Source of the DNA: Planctomycetia bacterium
GTDB taxonomy: Bacteria; Planctomycetota; Planctomycetia; Pirellulales; JACPPG01
DNA length: 64,000 nt
Direction: 5' to 3'
Assembly (NCBI GenBank): GCA_016191115.1
Contig: JACPPG010000027.1
Span: 32,563 to 96,562 of the forward strand
In this document: piece by piece, positions 26,195-37,271 of the stretch
Numbering within the stretch: the first letter of the stretch is position 1
Layout: every line of letters begins with the position of its first letter
Made by a program: the position numbers and the translations under genes
The notes under the pieces: model-generated
What the model was told of the DNA's origin: nothing
What the model saw: the letters and a program-made list of their open reading frames with translations, nothing else
Database searches by the model: none

Positions 26195-27286
26195 TCAGAA
26201 GCTCGGGCTGTTGGCCGCGCCGATGCCAATCGGCTGTGAGGCCATATCCTGCTCGTCCGGCGGCGCAAGGCTTAGCACGATCAGCACAAAATCGCGGAAC
26301 GTCCTCGCGCGCCCGGGCGCGACCCACACGTAGCAATCGCCGGCGCAGCCGCAATAGTGGCCGACGTGACAGGCGCAGCGCGGCACGTCGTTCTTGCAAC
26401 CGTGGGCCAGCCAGGGAATGGAGAACTGATTCGGCTGCCCGTCGCCCCCCGCGTCGACCAGCTTGACGAGACTGTCGATCTTGTCCTGCGCCTGGTCGAT
26501 CAGGCCGGCGTTGCGCCGCGGCCGGTTGAAGGAGTGGACCGGCACGTACGGCAGGTCACACACAGCGCTTGTGAGCTTGACGATGTCCTCCTTCAAGAAC
26601 TCGAGCCGGGAAAGTATCTGGTTGCCGTTGATGAATATCTGTTCGGGCTGGTACTGGGCAGGACGGGCGGAAAGCGCCTCCATCTCATCGTACATTCGCA
26701 CCAGCTCGGTCCGAATCGCGTCGAGCTTTTGCGGCTTGTCGCCGTAGGCGCTCTCGCGTAGCGCGTCGATCATCGCCAGCGAAACGTCGCGTGAGAGCAC
26801 GATGTGGTACGAGCAACTCAGCTCGCATACCTGTTCGTAGATTTCTCTCTTGATCGAGCTGTCGGGGTCAAACGGGTTGATGGCTTTGCGGTAGGCGAGT
26901 TGCAGAAGTTCGAGATCGTCGGATTCGATCACCGGGTCGACGTTCCATTGATGGAGGATATTGCGCTGCAGGCCAAGCGTGGGGGCCCACTGCGCCGGGC
27001 CGCCGACATTGGCGGCGATCGTGCCCAGTCCCTGGTCGGCCACCTGCACCACGCCGCCGTTGATCTTCAGGTGCCAGGCCAGCGAGTCGGGGTCGCAGGC
27101 GAACATCGCCAGGTTGTCGAGGACCTGGTCGTATTGAAACTCCGTCAGCGTGGCCCCCTGGCTGATCGTTTTGCGCTGCAGCTTCACGTGCGTGCACCCG
27201 CACAAGAGGCAAACCGCAAGCGCAAGAATAGCGCCGCGCCTTGGGGCGCGCACGAAGAGCTGTGTCTGGCGTCGAGCCTGCGGCAT
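26195..27286 (-). CDS. Predicted lipoprotein of unknown function
   Basis: 363-aa protein with an N-terminal signal ending in the lipobox LLCGC (residues ~27-31), so it should be lipid-anchored. The mature region is mainly helical, with LTEFQYDQVLDNLAMFACDPDSLAW near the start and a Cys-rich patch near the C-terminus (HGCKNDVPRCACHVGHYCGC). That patch could bind metal or form disulphides. The C-terminal FRDFVLIVLSLAP is hydrophobic. I do not recognise a characterised family. A CGCAGATT repeat follows upstream, toward larE. Confidence 0.6.
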   Translation of the reverse strand: MPQARRQTQLFVRAPRRGAILALAVCLLCGCTHVKLQRKTISQGATLTEFQYDQVLDNLAMFACDPDSLAWHLKINGGVVQVADQGLGTIAANVGGPAQWAPTLGLQRNILHQWNVDPVIESDDLELLQLAYRKAINPFDPDSSIKREIYEQVCELSCSYHIVLSRDVSLAMIDALRESAYGDKPQKLDAIRTELVRMYDEMEALSARPAQYQPEQIFINGNQILSRLEFLKEDIVKLTSAVCDLPYVPVHSFNRPRRNAGLIDQAQDKIDSLVKLVDAGGDGQPNQFSIPWLAHGCKNDVPRCACHVGHYCGCAGDCYVWVAPGRARTFRDFVLIVLSLAPPDEQDMASQPIGIGAANSPSF

Positions 27287-27420
27287 CGAGGGTGTGCTTC
27301 GATCGAGGCAGCCTTGGGTATCCGTATCGTTAACATCGACCGTTCCGAAAAACCGGCTTAGGCAAAGCCGCCGGGGGAATTATCCGCGGAATGAACGCGC
27401 ACATCGTTGGCGATGCGCCA

Positions 27421-27530
27421 TCCGCAGATTGCGCAGATTGCGCAGATGGAAGAGAGACGGAGGGATGGGGTCTACCCAGCCCATTCACGACGACGGCGCA
27501 GTTACGCTGCAAATCTGCGAAATCTGCGGA
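27421..27530. repeat. CGCAGATT inverted repeat, copy 2
   Basis: TCCGCAGATTGCGCAGATTG at the left and AAATCTGCGAAATCTGCGGA at the right, complementary around a ~60-bp centre. It is the same family as 4550-4677 and 37105-37246. It sits just beyond the larE stop codon. Confidence 0.8.
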
Positions 27531-27545
27531 CACTTCCGTTCCCCG

Positions 27546-28394
27546 TCACGATAGCAGCCGCAGGCTGTCCAGCGGCAACACCTGATTCAGGCTGCCGGAG
27601 CGGAAGCCTTCCAGGTCGAGCGTGACGTACTTGAAGCCGAGTTCTCGCAGGCGTTCGACGAGCGCCGCTCGCGTCTCGTCGTCCGCCAATCGCGGCAAGG
27701 CCGTCAGTGGGACCTCGAGCCGCGCCAGATCCCCTTTGTGATAGCGGACGCGCAGCTCCCGGAGGCCGAGCGAGCGCAAGTATTGCTCGGCCTGGTCGAT
27801 CATCCGCACGCGCTCGGGCGTCACCTCTTCGCCGTACGCGATGCGGCTGCTGAGGCACGGGCTGGCCGGCTTGTCCCACACCGGCAACCCCCAGTGCGCC
27901 GCCAACTGCCGCACCTCGGCTTTCGACAACCCACATTCCAGGAGCGGGCTGCGGACGCGGTGCTCCATGGCCGCGACCATGCCGGGACGATGGTCGCCAC
28001 GATCGTCCAAATTCGCCCCGTTGAGGACCACGGCCACGCTGAACCGCTCCGTCAGCCGTGCAAGCTGCGTATAAAGCTCCGTCTTGCAGTGGTAGCAACG
28101 ATCCGGTGCATTGGCTACGTAGCCACCGTCGGCGAATTCCTCGGTTGTCACGATCTCGTGGCGGATGCCGATCTGGCGGGCCAGCGCGATCGCCTCGTCG
28201 AGCTCCCCGTCGGCCAGGCTGGCGCTCGTGCCCGTCACGGCAATAGCGCGATTCCCGAGGGCCAGTTGCGCGGCCTTCGCAACGACTGTACTGTCGACGC
28301 CGCCTGAGAACGCTACCGCGCAGCGATCGAGCCGCGCGATCGTGTCGAGAAGCTGGTCGCGCTTTCGCGCGACGTCAGGCGACAACTCGGACAT
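27546..28394 (-). CDS. larE: ATP-dependent sacrificial sulfur transferase LarE-like protein
   Basis: 282-aa PP-loop protein: CAVAFSGGVDSTVVAKAA (PP-loop SGGxDS), VTTEEFADGGYVANAPDRCYHCK, LNGANLDDRGDHRPGM, and KPASPCLSSRIAYGEEVT, whose Cys lies where LarE proteins carry a conserved one. LarE donates sulfur to a pyridinium cofactor for lactate racemase-type enzymes. The start at 28394 (MSELSPDVARKRDQLLDTIA) follows GGAGG-like sequence; the longer frame to 28655 is spurious. larA, larB and larC are not in the window, so the cofactor role is family-based only. Confidence 0.88.
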   Translation of the reverse strand: MSELSPDVARKRDQLLDTIARLDRCAVAFSGGVDSTVVAKAAQLALGNRAIAVTGTSASLADGELDEAIALARQIGIRHEIVTTEEFADGGYVANAPDRCYHCKTELYTQLARLTERFSVAVVLNGANLDDRGDHRPGMVAAMEHRVRSPLLECGLSKAEVRQLAAHWGLPVWDKPASPCLSSRIAYGEEVTPERVRMIDQAEQYLRSLGLRELRVRYHKGDLARLEVPLTALPRLADDETRAALVERLRELGFKYVTLDLEGFRSGSLNQVLPLDSLRLLS

Positions 28395-29050
28395 GGTGGC
28401 CTCCGGCGGCTTGAATCTCGTCGCCGGTTGACCGGCGCCACTGCCGGTTCGCCCGGCCAGTGTTGCATCACCGCCAACAACGGCACACTGCTCGACGAGC
28501 GAGCAGCGGCACGCGGAATTCAAAAATCCTCCACCGCAATGCCGTGGCGACGCGGTTTTCGAGAGCCCGCATGTCAACATGGGGGCGCCTCGACCCCGGG
28601 TTGTGTGATCCGTGTGCTTGTTCCGGACCGTGAGGTCCGGGCACCGGCTATACACGCGGCCGGGATCTTAAGAACTTTTGGCGCCCAGCGGACTTTCTTA
28701 TCGGCTCCCCAAAATAGGACGTCTCAGCACGAGCATGGCAGAGGTTGGCCGCCGACCGACAGTAGCATGGCATAGGCCACGAAATCCACCGGCCGACGAC
28801 TCTCAGAATGGTACTCGCGATGCGGGCCGATTGCAAGCTCGGTGCGGCCACCACGGCGGCCGCAAATCCTGCCACGAGCGGCAGTTAATGGCACGTCTTC
28901 CGACGGAGCCAACGGGGGCAAGAATCTTCACACGCACCCGCTCAACCTGGACACTCGTAGCGCAGAATGACTGCCGCGCAGCACGGTGGGCGCAGAATGC
29001 TTTGCCGTGAGGAGTGGGCTATCGGACGGGCCCGTCGTGCGGCCAGAACG
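28395..29050. other. Spacer between larE and the UVR-motif gene
   Basis: About 650 bp with no gene I can support. The frames present lack protein-like composition. A short hairpin-like GGACCGTGAGGTCC lies near 28625. No tRNA-like or IS-like structure was seen. Confidence 0.4.
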
Positions 29051-29848
29051 TCAGCCGGCGGCCGGCGGTCCTTCCGGCTGGCTCATCCGCTGAATCTCGT
29101 CGCGCAGCCGTGCCGCGTCTTCGAATCGCTCCTCGCGCACCGCATCGGCCAGCCGATGGCGCAAGCCCGTTAGCGCGTCGGGGGGCGGGCCCGGCAGCCT
29201 GGTCGGTCCTTTGGCCACGACCTCCTCACGCCATTTTTCGAGTTGCACCAGCTCTCCGCACTCGCTGGCCTTGTCCGCCTGTCCATACTCCTCCAGAAAC
29301 TGGCGGATTTCGCGGATGCCGGCGTCGATGGCGCTAATGGCGGTCGGGAAGTCGCCCAGCTCGACGAATGGGGTCGCGACGGCGCGGGCGTGCATCATGA
29401 TCACGTACGGCCGCCACTGGTCGAACCGCATCCGATCGCGCTCGTGCTTGGCATGCTCGCGAACAAAGCGGAATAACTGCAGATTGCGCCGCGTGTCGCG
29501 GGCGCACAACTCGTAGCGCTCCAGGTGCCAGAAGCTCAGGTAGCGGTGGTAATATTGGACCCCTTCGCGCAGCAGCCTCTCGCAGTCGCTTTCAGACAAC
29601 GTGAAGGGGGCCGCGTCGGGGTTCGCCGCGTCGTGGGCCGCCTGCTCGTGCCGGTAGTAGTCCAGCCACGACTCGAAACCGGCGGGCCGTTGGCCGTCAG
29701 GCCGGCCGTCGATCTCCATTTGCAAGAGCCCCAAGTCCAGGCGGAGCTGGATCTTCTCGCGGCCGTCCTCGCCGGCGATGAGGCGCACCGAAATGCGGTC
29801 CGGATCGAACTCCCAACCGTCGATGATACGGGTGATGTCGCGGGGCAC
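29051..29848 (-). CDS. UVR-motif (UvrB/UvrC domain) protein
   Basis: 265-aa protein with a C-terminal UVR helix pair (LRHRLADAVREERFEDAARLRDEIQRM, residues ~230-257), the UvrB-UvrC interaction motif that also occurs in McsA-like and other proteins. The middle has a helical domain (YYRHEQAAHDAAN ... YHRYLSFWHLERYELCARDTRRNLQLFRFVREHAKHERDR). The beta-rich N-terminus reads VPRDITRIIDGWEFDPDRIS. I chose the GTG at 29848 because upstream sequence to 30109 is repeat-derived and not protein-like. Function unknown. Confidence 0.75.
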   Translation of the reverse strand: MPRDITRIIDGWEFDPDRISVRLIAGEDGREKIQLRLDLGLLQMEIDGRPDGQRPAGFESWLDYYRHEQAAHDAANPDAAPFTLSESDCERLLREGVQYYHRYLSFWHLERYELCARDTRRNLQLFRFVREHAKHERDRMRFDQWRPYVIMMHARAVATPFVELGDFPTAISAIDAGIREIRQFLEEYGQADKASECGELVQLEKWREEVVAKGPTRLPGPPPDALTGLRHRLADAVREERFEDAARLRDEIQRMSQPEGPPAAG

Positions 29849-30001
29849 GGCGAGGTTCGGTGCGGGGGTCCTGGGGGGCCGAAGGCCGGCTGGGGGGACG
29901 TCTCGCCTGAGTGTACACAAGCGGGACTTATCGCGTCGACACGCAATTGTACCGGTCCAGGCAACGAAGGCTGCCCGCCGGGACCTGGTGGCCCAATTTG
30001 A

Positions 30002-30063
30002 GTGGCCACTGGCCTTGCCAGTGCGCGCCGAGGCGTCCTTGAGCACTGGCGAAGCCAGTGGGC
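30002..30063. repeat. CCACTGGC-GCCAGTGG repeat, copy 1
   Basis: GGCCACTGGCCTTGCCAGTG and GCACTGGCGAAGCCAGTGGG form two small hairpins that are also mutually complementary. Relatives: 60391-60461 and part of 51300-51375. It lies in the 270-bp spacer between the UVR-motif and DUF4912 genes. Confidence 0.7.
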
Positions 30064-30117
30064 CCGCCTGGCGGATGGGAACGGGTAAGCCGACGCCAAG
30101 AGGCGGCACGGGCCGGG

Positions 30118-31323
30118 CTATTCGTTCGCGTCGCGGATCAACGGCTCCATGGCCTTCGTGTTGCGCTCGACGGCCAACACGATGGTCCGCTGCTCCAGGC
30201 CGTTGGCGCTACTGGCCACCGCGGGAATGACCTGTCGGCAGTTGGGCATACTGAATCGCACGGTGAACGTCCCGTCGGGCCGCAACCGCACCGGGTCGCC
30301 CTGCAGCGTCACGTGGGCGTTGGGCTCCGTCGAGCCGAACACGATCAACTCGGCGTCCACCTCGAAGGTGAAGTCGCGCTTGTGGCCGGCCAACGCCTCG
30401 GCGCCGGCGCCAAAACGCGTCGCCATCGGCGAGCCCATCGGTCGACGCAGCCTTTCCTCGAACAGTTGCATGAGCTCGAGGTTGGGGCCTTCGGGCGAAT
30501 AGCCGCCGCTCTGGGCGTAGATCTTCTCGAAGTTCTCGGCCACGGCAGCCCAGTTGCCGTCGAGCGCGTCGCTCGAGCCGGGCGCCGGCGTGGTGACGAC
30601 GTTGCTGCGGCAGAGGATGAAGAACTTGCCCGTGCCCGACAAGTAGCCGATGTCCAGCCGGTAGCTTTTCGGTGGATCGACGACGTCGATGTACCAGTTG
30701 TTCACGCCGCCGTGGATCTCAACCGTGCGTCCCAGCCGTTCGGCCGAGCAGGTGGTCCCGCTGTTGGACACCTCGAACACCCGCAGCACCGGGCGGGCCG
30801 AGTGCCAATCCTGGCCCATCGCCGCCTCGGCGCGTTCGACGCCGGCCCGCGTCAGCTCCCAGCAAGCGTGCAGCCAGTAGGGATCGCGGACCATGACCAC
30901 CAGCCGATCCTTGACCACCGTGTGCGGCTTGCCGTTGGGCGCCACGTAGGCCAGGTTCTTCCAGCGGGACCCCTTTTCCTTGGCCTGCTGCAAGCGCTTG
31001 ACGATGCGCGGGTCCTTGGGCTTCTCGATGACCCGCGGCGCCGGCGGCTTATGGCGGGAGCGGGTTGTGGCAGCCGTGGAGCGACGAACGGCGGCGACCG
31101 TCTTGACGACCTTGCGCGCTTTGGGCGCGCCGTTTCTCGCTCGGGCCAGCGCCTTGATCAACTGGTCCTTGCGCATGGAGTGCCAGCCGCGCACGCCATG
31201 TTTTCTGGCCATCTCCGCCAGGTCTTTCGCCGAACGATTGTGGAGCGTGTTTGCGTTGTACAACGGACTGCCTCCGGGATGCCGGCCGCGATGCGCTAGC
31301 GGCCACGGGTCGTATCGCGCCAT
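30118..31323 (-). CDS. DUF4912 protein with Rho N-terminal-like domain
   Basis: 401-aa protein. Residues ~30-63 (SAKDLAEMARKHGVRGWHSMRKDQLIKALARA) look like a Rho_N/SAP-like helical module, which often binds nucleic acid. A basic linker (to ~105) follows. The DUF4912 region (~135-240) has KDRLVVMVRDPYWLHACWELT, RVFEVSN and YIDVVDPPKSYRLDIGYL. The C-terminal part (~320-390, DFTFEVDAELIVFGSTEPNAHVTLQGDPV...) repeats Ig/CBM-like beta sequence. No catalytic motif is known. It is transcribed away from the atp cluster, from which it is separated by 815 bp. Confidence 0.85.
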   Translation of the reverse strand: MARYDPWPLAHRGRHPGGSPLYNANTLHNRSAKDLAEMARKHGVRGWHSMRKDQLIKALARARNGAPKARKVVKTVAAVRRSTAATTRSRHKPPAPRVIEKPKDPRIVKRLQQAKEKGSRWKNLAYVAPNGKPHTVVKDRLVVMVRDPYWLHACWELTRAGVERAEAAMGQDWHSARPVLRVFEVSNSGTTCSAERLGRTVEIHGGVNNWYIDVVDPPKSYRLDIGYLSGTGKFFILCRSNVVTTPAPGSSDALDGNWAAVAENFEKIYAQSGGYSPEGPNLELMQLFEERLRRPMGSPMATRFGAGAEALAGHKRDFTFEVDAELIVFGSTEPNAHVTLQGDPVRLRPDGTFTVRFSMPNCRQVIPAVASSANGLEQRTIVLAVERNTKAMEPLIRDANE

Positions 31324-32137
31324 CCCTGACGAGTTTGTCGCTTCGCGTCGCGCCTCCGGCAGTCCGTAGCCGAGGAGGGTTTGGGTTAACCAAGTACGCC
31401 ACGTTGTGGCGCGCGGATATCCCAGCGCGGGCGCTAGTTACGTATCGGGGAGCTGCCACGGAGAACGCTGGCGGGTCGGTGTGGGCAAGTACACGTTCGG
31501 AGGGTCCAGCGCAGTCCGGTAACAAACCACGGGATCACCGCACCCGGTAGGGTCCCCACCCGCTCATGGGGCGAGGATGGCGCGGCAATGCCACGGACCT
31601 TTAGTCTAAACAACCGCCCAGCGGCACGCAACCATTACGACACGAGCCCGGCCCCGCTTGGATGCACGTGTATTCGACGCATGTCGTTTTGAAGTTAGTA
31701 TTTACGAATGTCTTTTTGAAGTAGTCGTTCCATAAAGCGATTTGCATCGACCCGGCCGCAGCCGGACTCGCGGGTGGCTGCGGGTGGACATAGGATCCAG
31801 ATTCGCAACAGCGTATGCGCGGTCGCCATGTCCAAAGTCGTAAAGCAAGTCATAGTAATAAGTTGCATAGATACATGAGACTTTGTGAAAAAAAACACGA
31901 ATTCTGCCTCCGGGCCGGTTGACACTCACTATCGACGCGATTACAGTTCCGTAACTTCGATCGCAGTCAGTGTTTTGGTCATCGGCAGCTCTGGTGTGCA
32001 GACGAGCAAGGGCGATCCCTCTTCTCGGCCGCACATCGGCCCTGGATGACAGCAAACAAAGGTTTACCAAGCACTTAGGGTACTCCCCGCGGGCAACACA
32101 CGACGAGCACCGCCCCCGGAGCACCGGCAGGTGAGGC
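31324..32137. other. Long AT-richer spacer upstream of the ATP synthase genes
   Basis: About 815 bp without a supported gene. From roughly 31660 to 31990 base composition is clearly AT-richer than the rest of the window, with A8 at 31888-31895 and T-rich runs. It holds the best sigma-70-like promoter in the window (31919-31947). A leader of about 190 bases to atpZ would follow. Confidence 0.55.
31919..31947 (+). promoter_or_regulatory. Putative sigma-70-type promoter of the atp cluster
   Basis: TTGACA (31919-31924), a 17-bp spacer, then TACAGT (31942-31947). The -35 box is consensus and the -10 matches four of six positions. It points toward atpZ at 32138 and lies in an AT-rich tract. Prediction only. 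Confidence 0.5.
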
Positions 32138-32407
32138 GTGGTGGACCCAAAGGATGAGCTGTCGCCCATCGTGATCGCCTCGCAGTGGGCGACGCGCATC
32201 ATGGCGGTCGCCGGAGAGATGGTGCTCCCTGGACTGCTGGGGCTGTGGGTCGACACGCGGCTGGGGACCCGCGTGGTGTTCATGCTCATAGGGTTTGGAC
32301 TGGGAAGCACGCTGGCTGTTTGGCACCTCGTGAAGATGACTTCCCAGCCGCGAGGGGAACAGCGTCCGCCGATACCGGACGAAAAACGGGGAAAACGCGG
32401 ACCGTGA
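32138..32407 (+). CDS. atpZ: AtpZ/AtpI-family small membrane protein
   Basis: 89-aa protein with two hydrophobic segments (AGEMVLPGLLGLWVDTRLG and VVFMLIGFGLGSTLAVWHLV) and a charged C-terminus, typical of the AtpZ-type accessory protein at the head of atp operons. It may aid Fo assembly or ion (Mg) supply. Start GTG 32138, immediately followed by another GTG; AGGTGAGG lies just upstream. Its TGA overlaps the GTG of the next gene (GTGA), indicating translational coupling. Confidence 0.8.
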   Translation: MVDPKDELSPIVIASQWATRIMAVAGEMVLPGLLGLWVDTRLGTRVVFMLIGFGLGSTLAVWHLVKMTSQPRGEQRPPIPDEKRGKRGP

Positions 32408-32847
32408 ACGAGCGCAGCGCCTCGATCGCCCCGACGCGACAACTCACCTGGCCGCTGCACGCTGCGCGGGTGACATTTCTGCTCGCCGCTCTCTGTGCAT
32501 TCGCGACGCCCGCCATCTTTTGGTTGCAAGGCGCCATCGGATTGGCCGCCGGCGGCACGGCAGCCCTGACCTGCATCGGGGCCTCCGTGTTGGCGTTCGT
32601 GGCGTCGCGCAGATTGGCGGCGGCCGGACAGCCGGTGGCCGCGACCCTGTTGGCGACCACGTTGCGGATGGCTCTGCCCCTTGCCATGGCCGTGTTTCTG
32701 TGCGTCGAGGGCGGGTTGCTCTTCCAAGCGGGGGCAGTCATCTATCTGCTCGGCTTTTACATCGCCGCGCTGGTGCTCGACACATGGCATGCCGTCGCAG
32801 CAGTGACAACTAGTCCGGTGCGGGCGGGAGGGCACAAACATGCCTAG
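32404..32847 (+). CDS. AtpI-like membrane protein
   Basis: 147-aa protein with four hydrophobic segments (from residue ~22, ARVTFLLAALCAFATPAIFW, to FQAGAVIYLLGFYIAALVLD). Size, topology and position between atpZ and atpB fit the poorly conserved subunit I, an assembly factor for the c-ring. Sequence similarity alone is weak, so the name is inferred from context. Start GTG 32404 overlaps the atpZ stop, and its own end overlaps the atpB start by 8 bp. Confidence 0.7.
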   Translation: MNERSASIAPTRQLTWPLHAARVTFLLAALCAFATPAIFWLQGAIGLAAGGTAALTCIGASVLAFVASRRLAAAGQPVAATLLATTLRMALPLAMAVFLCVEGGLLFQAGAVIYLLGFYIAALVLDTWHAVAAVTTSPVRAGGHKHA

Positions 32848-33739
32848 CAAAGCCTTCGAGCCGGGTCATCTCTTCGGTCACGTGCAGGACAGCGACCATT
32901 TTGAAGTACCACGCGTCGTGGCGGGGAAGGAAGGCAAGATCACGCTTCCCCAGCCCCTGATGGGCGACGAGCCACTGTGGAAGATGCAGACTGGTTTTGC
33001 CCCCGTCGATCAAATCGTTAGGCCTCTGGACCTGCGGCTGACCAAATTCATGGTGCTTGAGATGATCGCGGCGTTGATCATCGCGGTCGTCTTCATCCGC
33101 CTGGCCAACAAGATGGCCGACGGCGATCGGCCCAAGGGTCGATTGTGGAACATGCTCGAGGCGATGCTCGTCTACATTCGCGACAACGTCGCTCGGCCGG
33201 CCATCGGCGCGCACGATGCCGATCGCTTCATGCCGTTCTTATGGACGATGTTTTTCTTCGTGCTGGTGTGCAACTTGCTGGGGCTCGTTCCGTGGGCCGG
33301 TTCGGCCACCGGCGCACTGGCCACCACCGGCGCGCTGGCGATTCTGACGTTCGGCACGGTGACCGGATCGGGCATGAAAAAGCTGGGCGTGGTCGGCTTC
33401 TGGAAGGCGCAGGTGCCCCACATGGACCTGCCTGGGCCGCTGGCCTACTTGCTCGTGCCGATGATCTTTGGGATCGAGATACTGGGGCTGTTCATCAAGC
33501 ATTTCGTGTTGGCCGTGCGTCTGTTGGCCAACATGCTCGCCGGGCACCTGGTGCTGGCCGTGATCGTCGCCTTCATTGCCGCCAGCTACGGTTCGCTGGC
33601 CTGGTGGGGCGTGATGCCGGCCAGCGTGCTGGGGGCCGTAGCGCTGAGCCTTCTTGAGCTGTTCGTGGCCTTCTTGCAGGCCTACATCTTTACGTTCTTG
33701 TCGGCGTTGTTTATTGGCATGGCCGTCCATCCGCACTAG
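32840..33739 (+). CDS. atpB: ATP synthase Fo subunit a
   Basis: Proton channel half of Fo, 299 aa. Five to six TM segments start at ~78 (FMVLEMIAALIIAVVFI) after a hydrophilic N-terminus. The essential Arg is in HFVLAVRLLANMLAGHLVL, the family signature. ELFVAFLQAYIFTFLSALFI is the last, Glu/Gln-bearing helix. The ATG at 32840 overlaps the previous gene by 8 bp. The extended N-terminal region (about 70 residues) is somewhat longer than in E. coli. Confidence 0.96.
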   Translation: MPSKAFEPGHLFGHVQDSDHFEVPRVVAGKEGKITLPQPLMGDEPLWKMQTGFAPVDQIVRPLDLRLTKFMVLEMIAALIIAVVFIRLANKMADGDRPKGRLWNMLEAMLVYIRDNVARPAIGAHDADRFMPFLWTMFFFVLVCNLLGLVPWAGSATGALATTGALAILTFGTVTGSGMKKLGVVGFWKAQVPHMDLPGPLAYLLVPMIFGIEILGLFIKHFVLAVRLLANMLAGHLVLAVIVAFIAASYGSLAWWGVMPASVLGAVALSLLELFVAFLQAYIFTFLSALFIGMAVHPH

Positions 33740-33791
33740 TCGCGCAGGCAGCGGCCGAACCGTCGAGTACTCGCAAAACAAGGAGACGTGA

Positions 33792-34100
<309 letters not shown>

Positions 34101-34130
34101 TCGATGGCCGGCGAATCCGGCGAGGATGCC

Positions 34131-34796
34131 ATGTCCTTCCTAAGAGCTGCTTCGATCGTGCTGGTCGTTGGCGCGGTGATGCTCGTTTTTGGTGCCCGAC
34201 CAGGGATCGCCGCGGGGCGCGCCGCCGAAGCGACAAACGATGCCGCGCCGGCGCACGCGGCTGGGGATGCGCATGGGGGCGACAGCAAGCCCAATCCGCT
34301 GGAGTTCGATCCCGACCTGGCGTTCTTCACGCTGATCATTTTTCTCGTCCTCCTGGCCGTGCTGTGGAAGTTCGCCTGGGGGCCGATTGCGCAGGCGCTC
34401 GATCTGCGCGAGCAGAAAATCGCCGACAATATCGCCGCCGCCCAGTCGTGCAATGACGAGGCCAAACGCCTGTTGGCCGAGTACGAGGCCAAGCTGGCTA
34501 GCGCCAGGGAAGAAGTCCGCGGCATCCTGGAAGAGGCCCGCCGCGACGCCGAGCACGCCGGACAGGAAATCGTCGCCAAGGCGCGGGCCGACGCGGGCGT
34601 CGAGATCCAACGCGGCAAGCGCGAGATCGAGACGGCCACGGCGCAAGCACTGAAGGAACTTGCCGAGACCAGCGCCAACCTGGCCGTCGACCTGGCCGGC
34701 CGCATCGTGCAGAGCAAGCTCAACCCGGCCGACCACGCGCGACTGATCGAAGACGCCATGGCCGCCTTCCCCAAGGGAGACCACGGGCGGAACTGA
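34131..34796 (+). CDS. atpF: ATP synthase Fo subunit b
   Basis: Peripheral stalk, 221 aa from the ATG at 34131, which has GAGG at the right distance; an ATG at 34104 lacks a ribosome site. The N-terminus has a signal-like segment (AASIVLVVGAVMLVFGARPG) followed by an Ala/His/Asp-rich linker. Then comes the membrane helix (FFTLIIFLVLLAVLWKFAWG) and a long charged helix (REQKIADNIAAAQSCNDEAK...) typical of b. The signal-like segment plus second helix is unusual compared with the single N-terminal helix of E. coli. Confidence 0.93.
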   Translation: MSFLRAASIVLVVGAVMLVFGARPGIAAGRAAEATNDAAPAHAAGDAHGGDSKPNPLEFDPDLAFFTLIIFLVLLAVLWKFAWGPIAQALDLREQKIADNIAAAQSCNDEAKRLLAEYEAKLASAREEVRGILEEARRDAEHAGQEIVAKARADAGVEIQRGKREIETATAQALKELAETSANLAVDLAGRIVQSKLNPADHARLIEDAMAAFPKGDHGRN

Positions 34797-34975
34797 AATG
34801 ACGAATGTCGAAAGCTGAGTGTCAAAAGAAATTCGAACAACGAAGCCCGAATGACCAGCGGCGTCGCCGCGTGCCCGCGCGGCGATTCGTCCCCCCTTTG
34901 CCGCCGGTGCGTTCCAGAGCCTTGGTGCTCGCAGAGCACCCTACAAACTGACCACTGACCACCGTCCACTGTCCC
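34797..34975. repeat. Repeat-filled spacer between atpF and atpH
   Basis: It contains a CGAATG-type remnant (34800-34855), a single TAGGGTGC-type arm (GGTGCTCGCAGAGCACCCTA at about 34923), and a CTGACCACTGACCACC direct repeat (34948-34968) just before the atpH start. No gene. It interrupts an otherwise tightly packed operon. Confidence 0.7.
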
Positions 34976-37094
<2,119 letters not shown>

Positions 37095-37104
37095 AAGAGA
37101 AGAG

Positions 37105-37246
37105 TGATCCACAGATTACGCAGATTTCACAGATTTGAAGAGACAGACGAAGAGAGACAGAAGAAGGTTGCGTGGTGCCACGCGGGCGAATGTCTGGCTT
37201 TCCTTTGACGAAAAAAAAATCTGTGTCATCTGTGAAATCCGTGGAT
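37105..37246. repeat. CGCAGATT inverted repeat, copy 3, between atpA and atpG
   Basis: TGATCCACAGATTACGCAGA at 37105 and AATCTGTGTCATCTGTGAAA near the right end (arm ends 37246), complementary around a purine-rich centre. It is the same family as 4550-4677 and 27421-27530. It almost fills the atpA-atpG spacer. Confidence 0.85.
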
Positions 37247-37271
37247 GCCCTCCGACCCGATTGATTGAGTT

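Noticed and set aside
28678..29010. Plus-strand frame in the spacer after larE
   Set aside because: Composition looks random and no homologue-like motif was seen.
31702..32850. Long minus-strand frame opposite the atp genes
   Set aside because: It overlaps atpZ, the AtpI-like gene and the AT-rich leader and has no protein-like composition; a shadow of GC-rich codon use.
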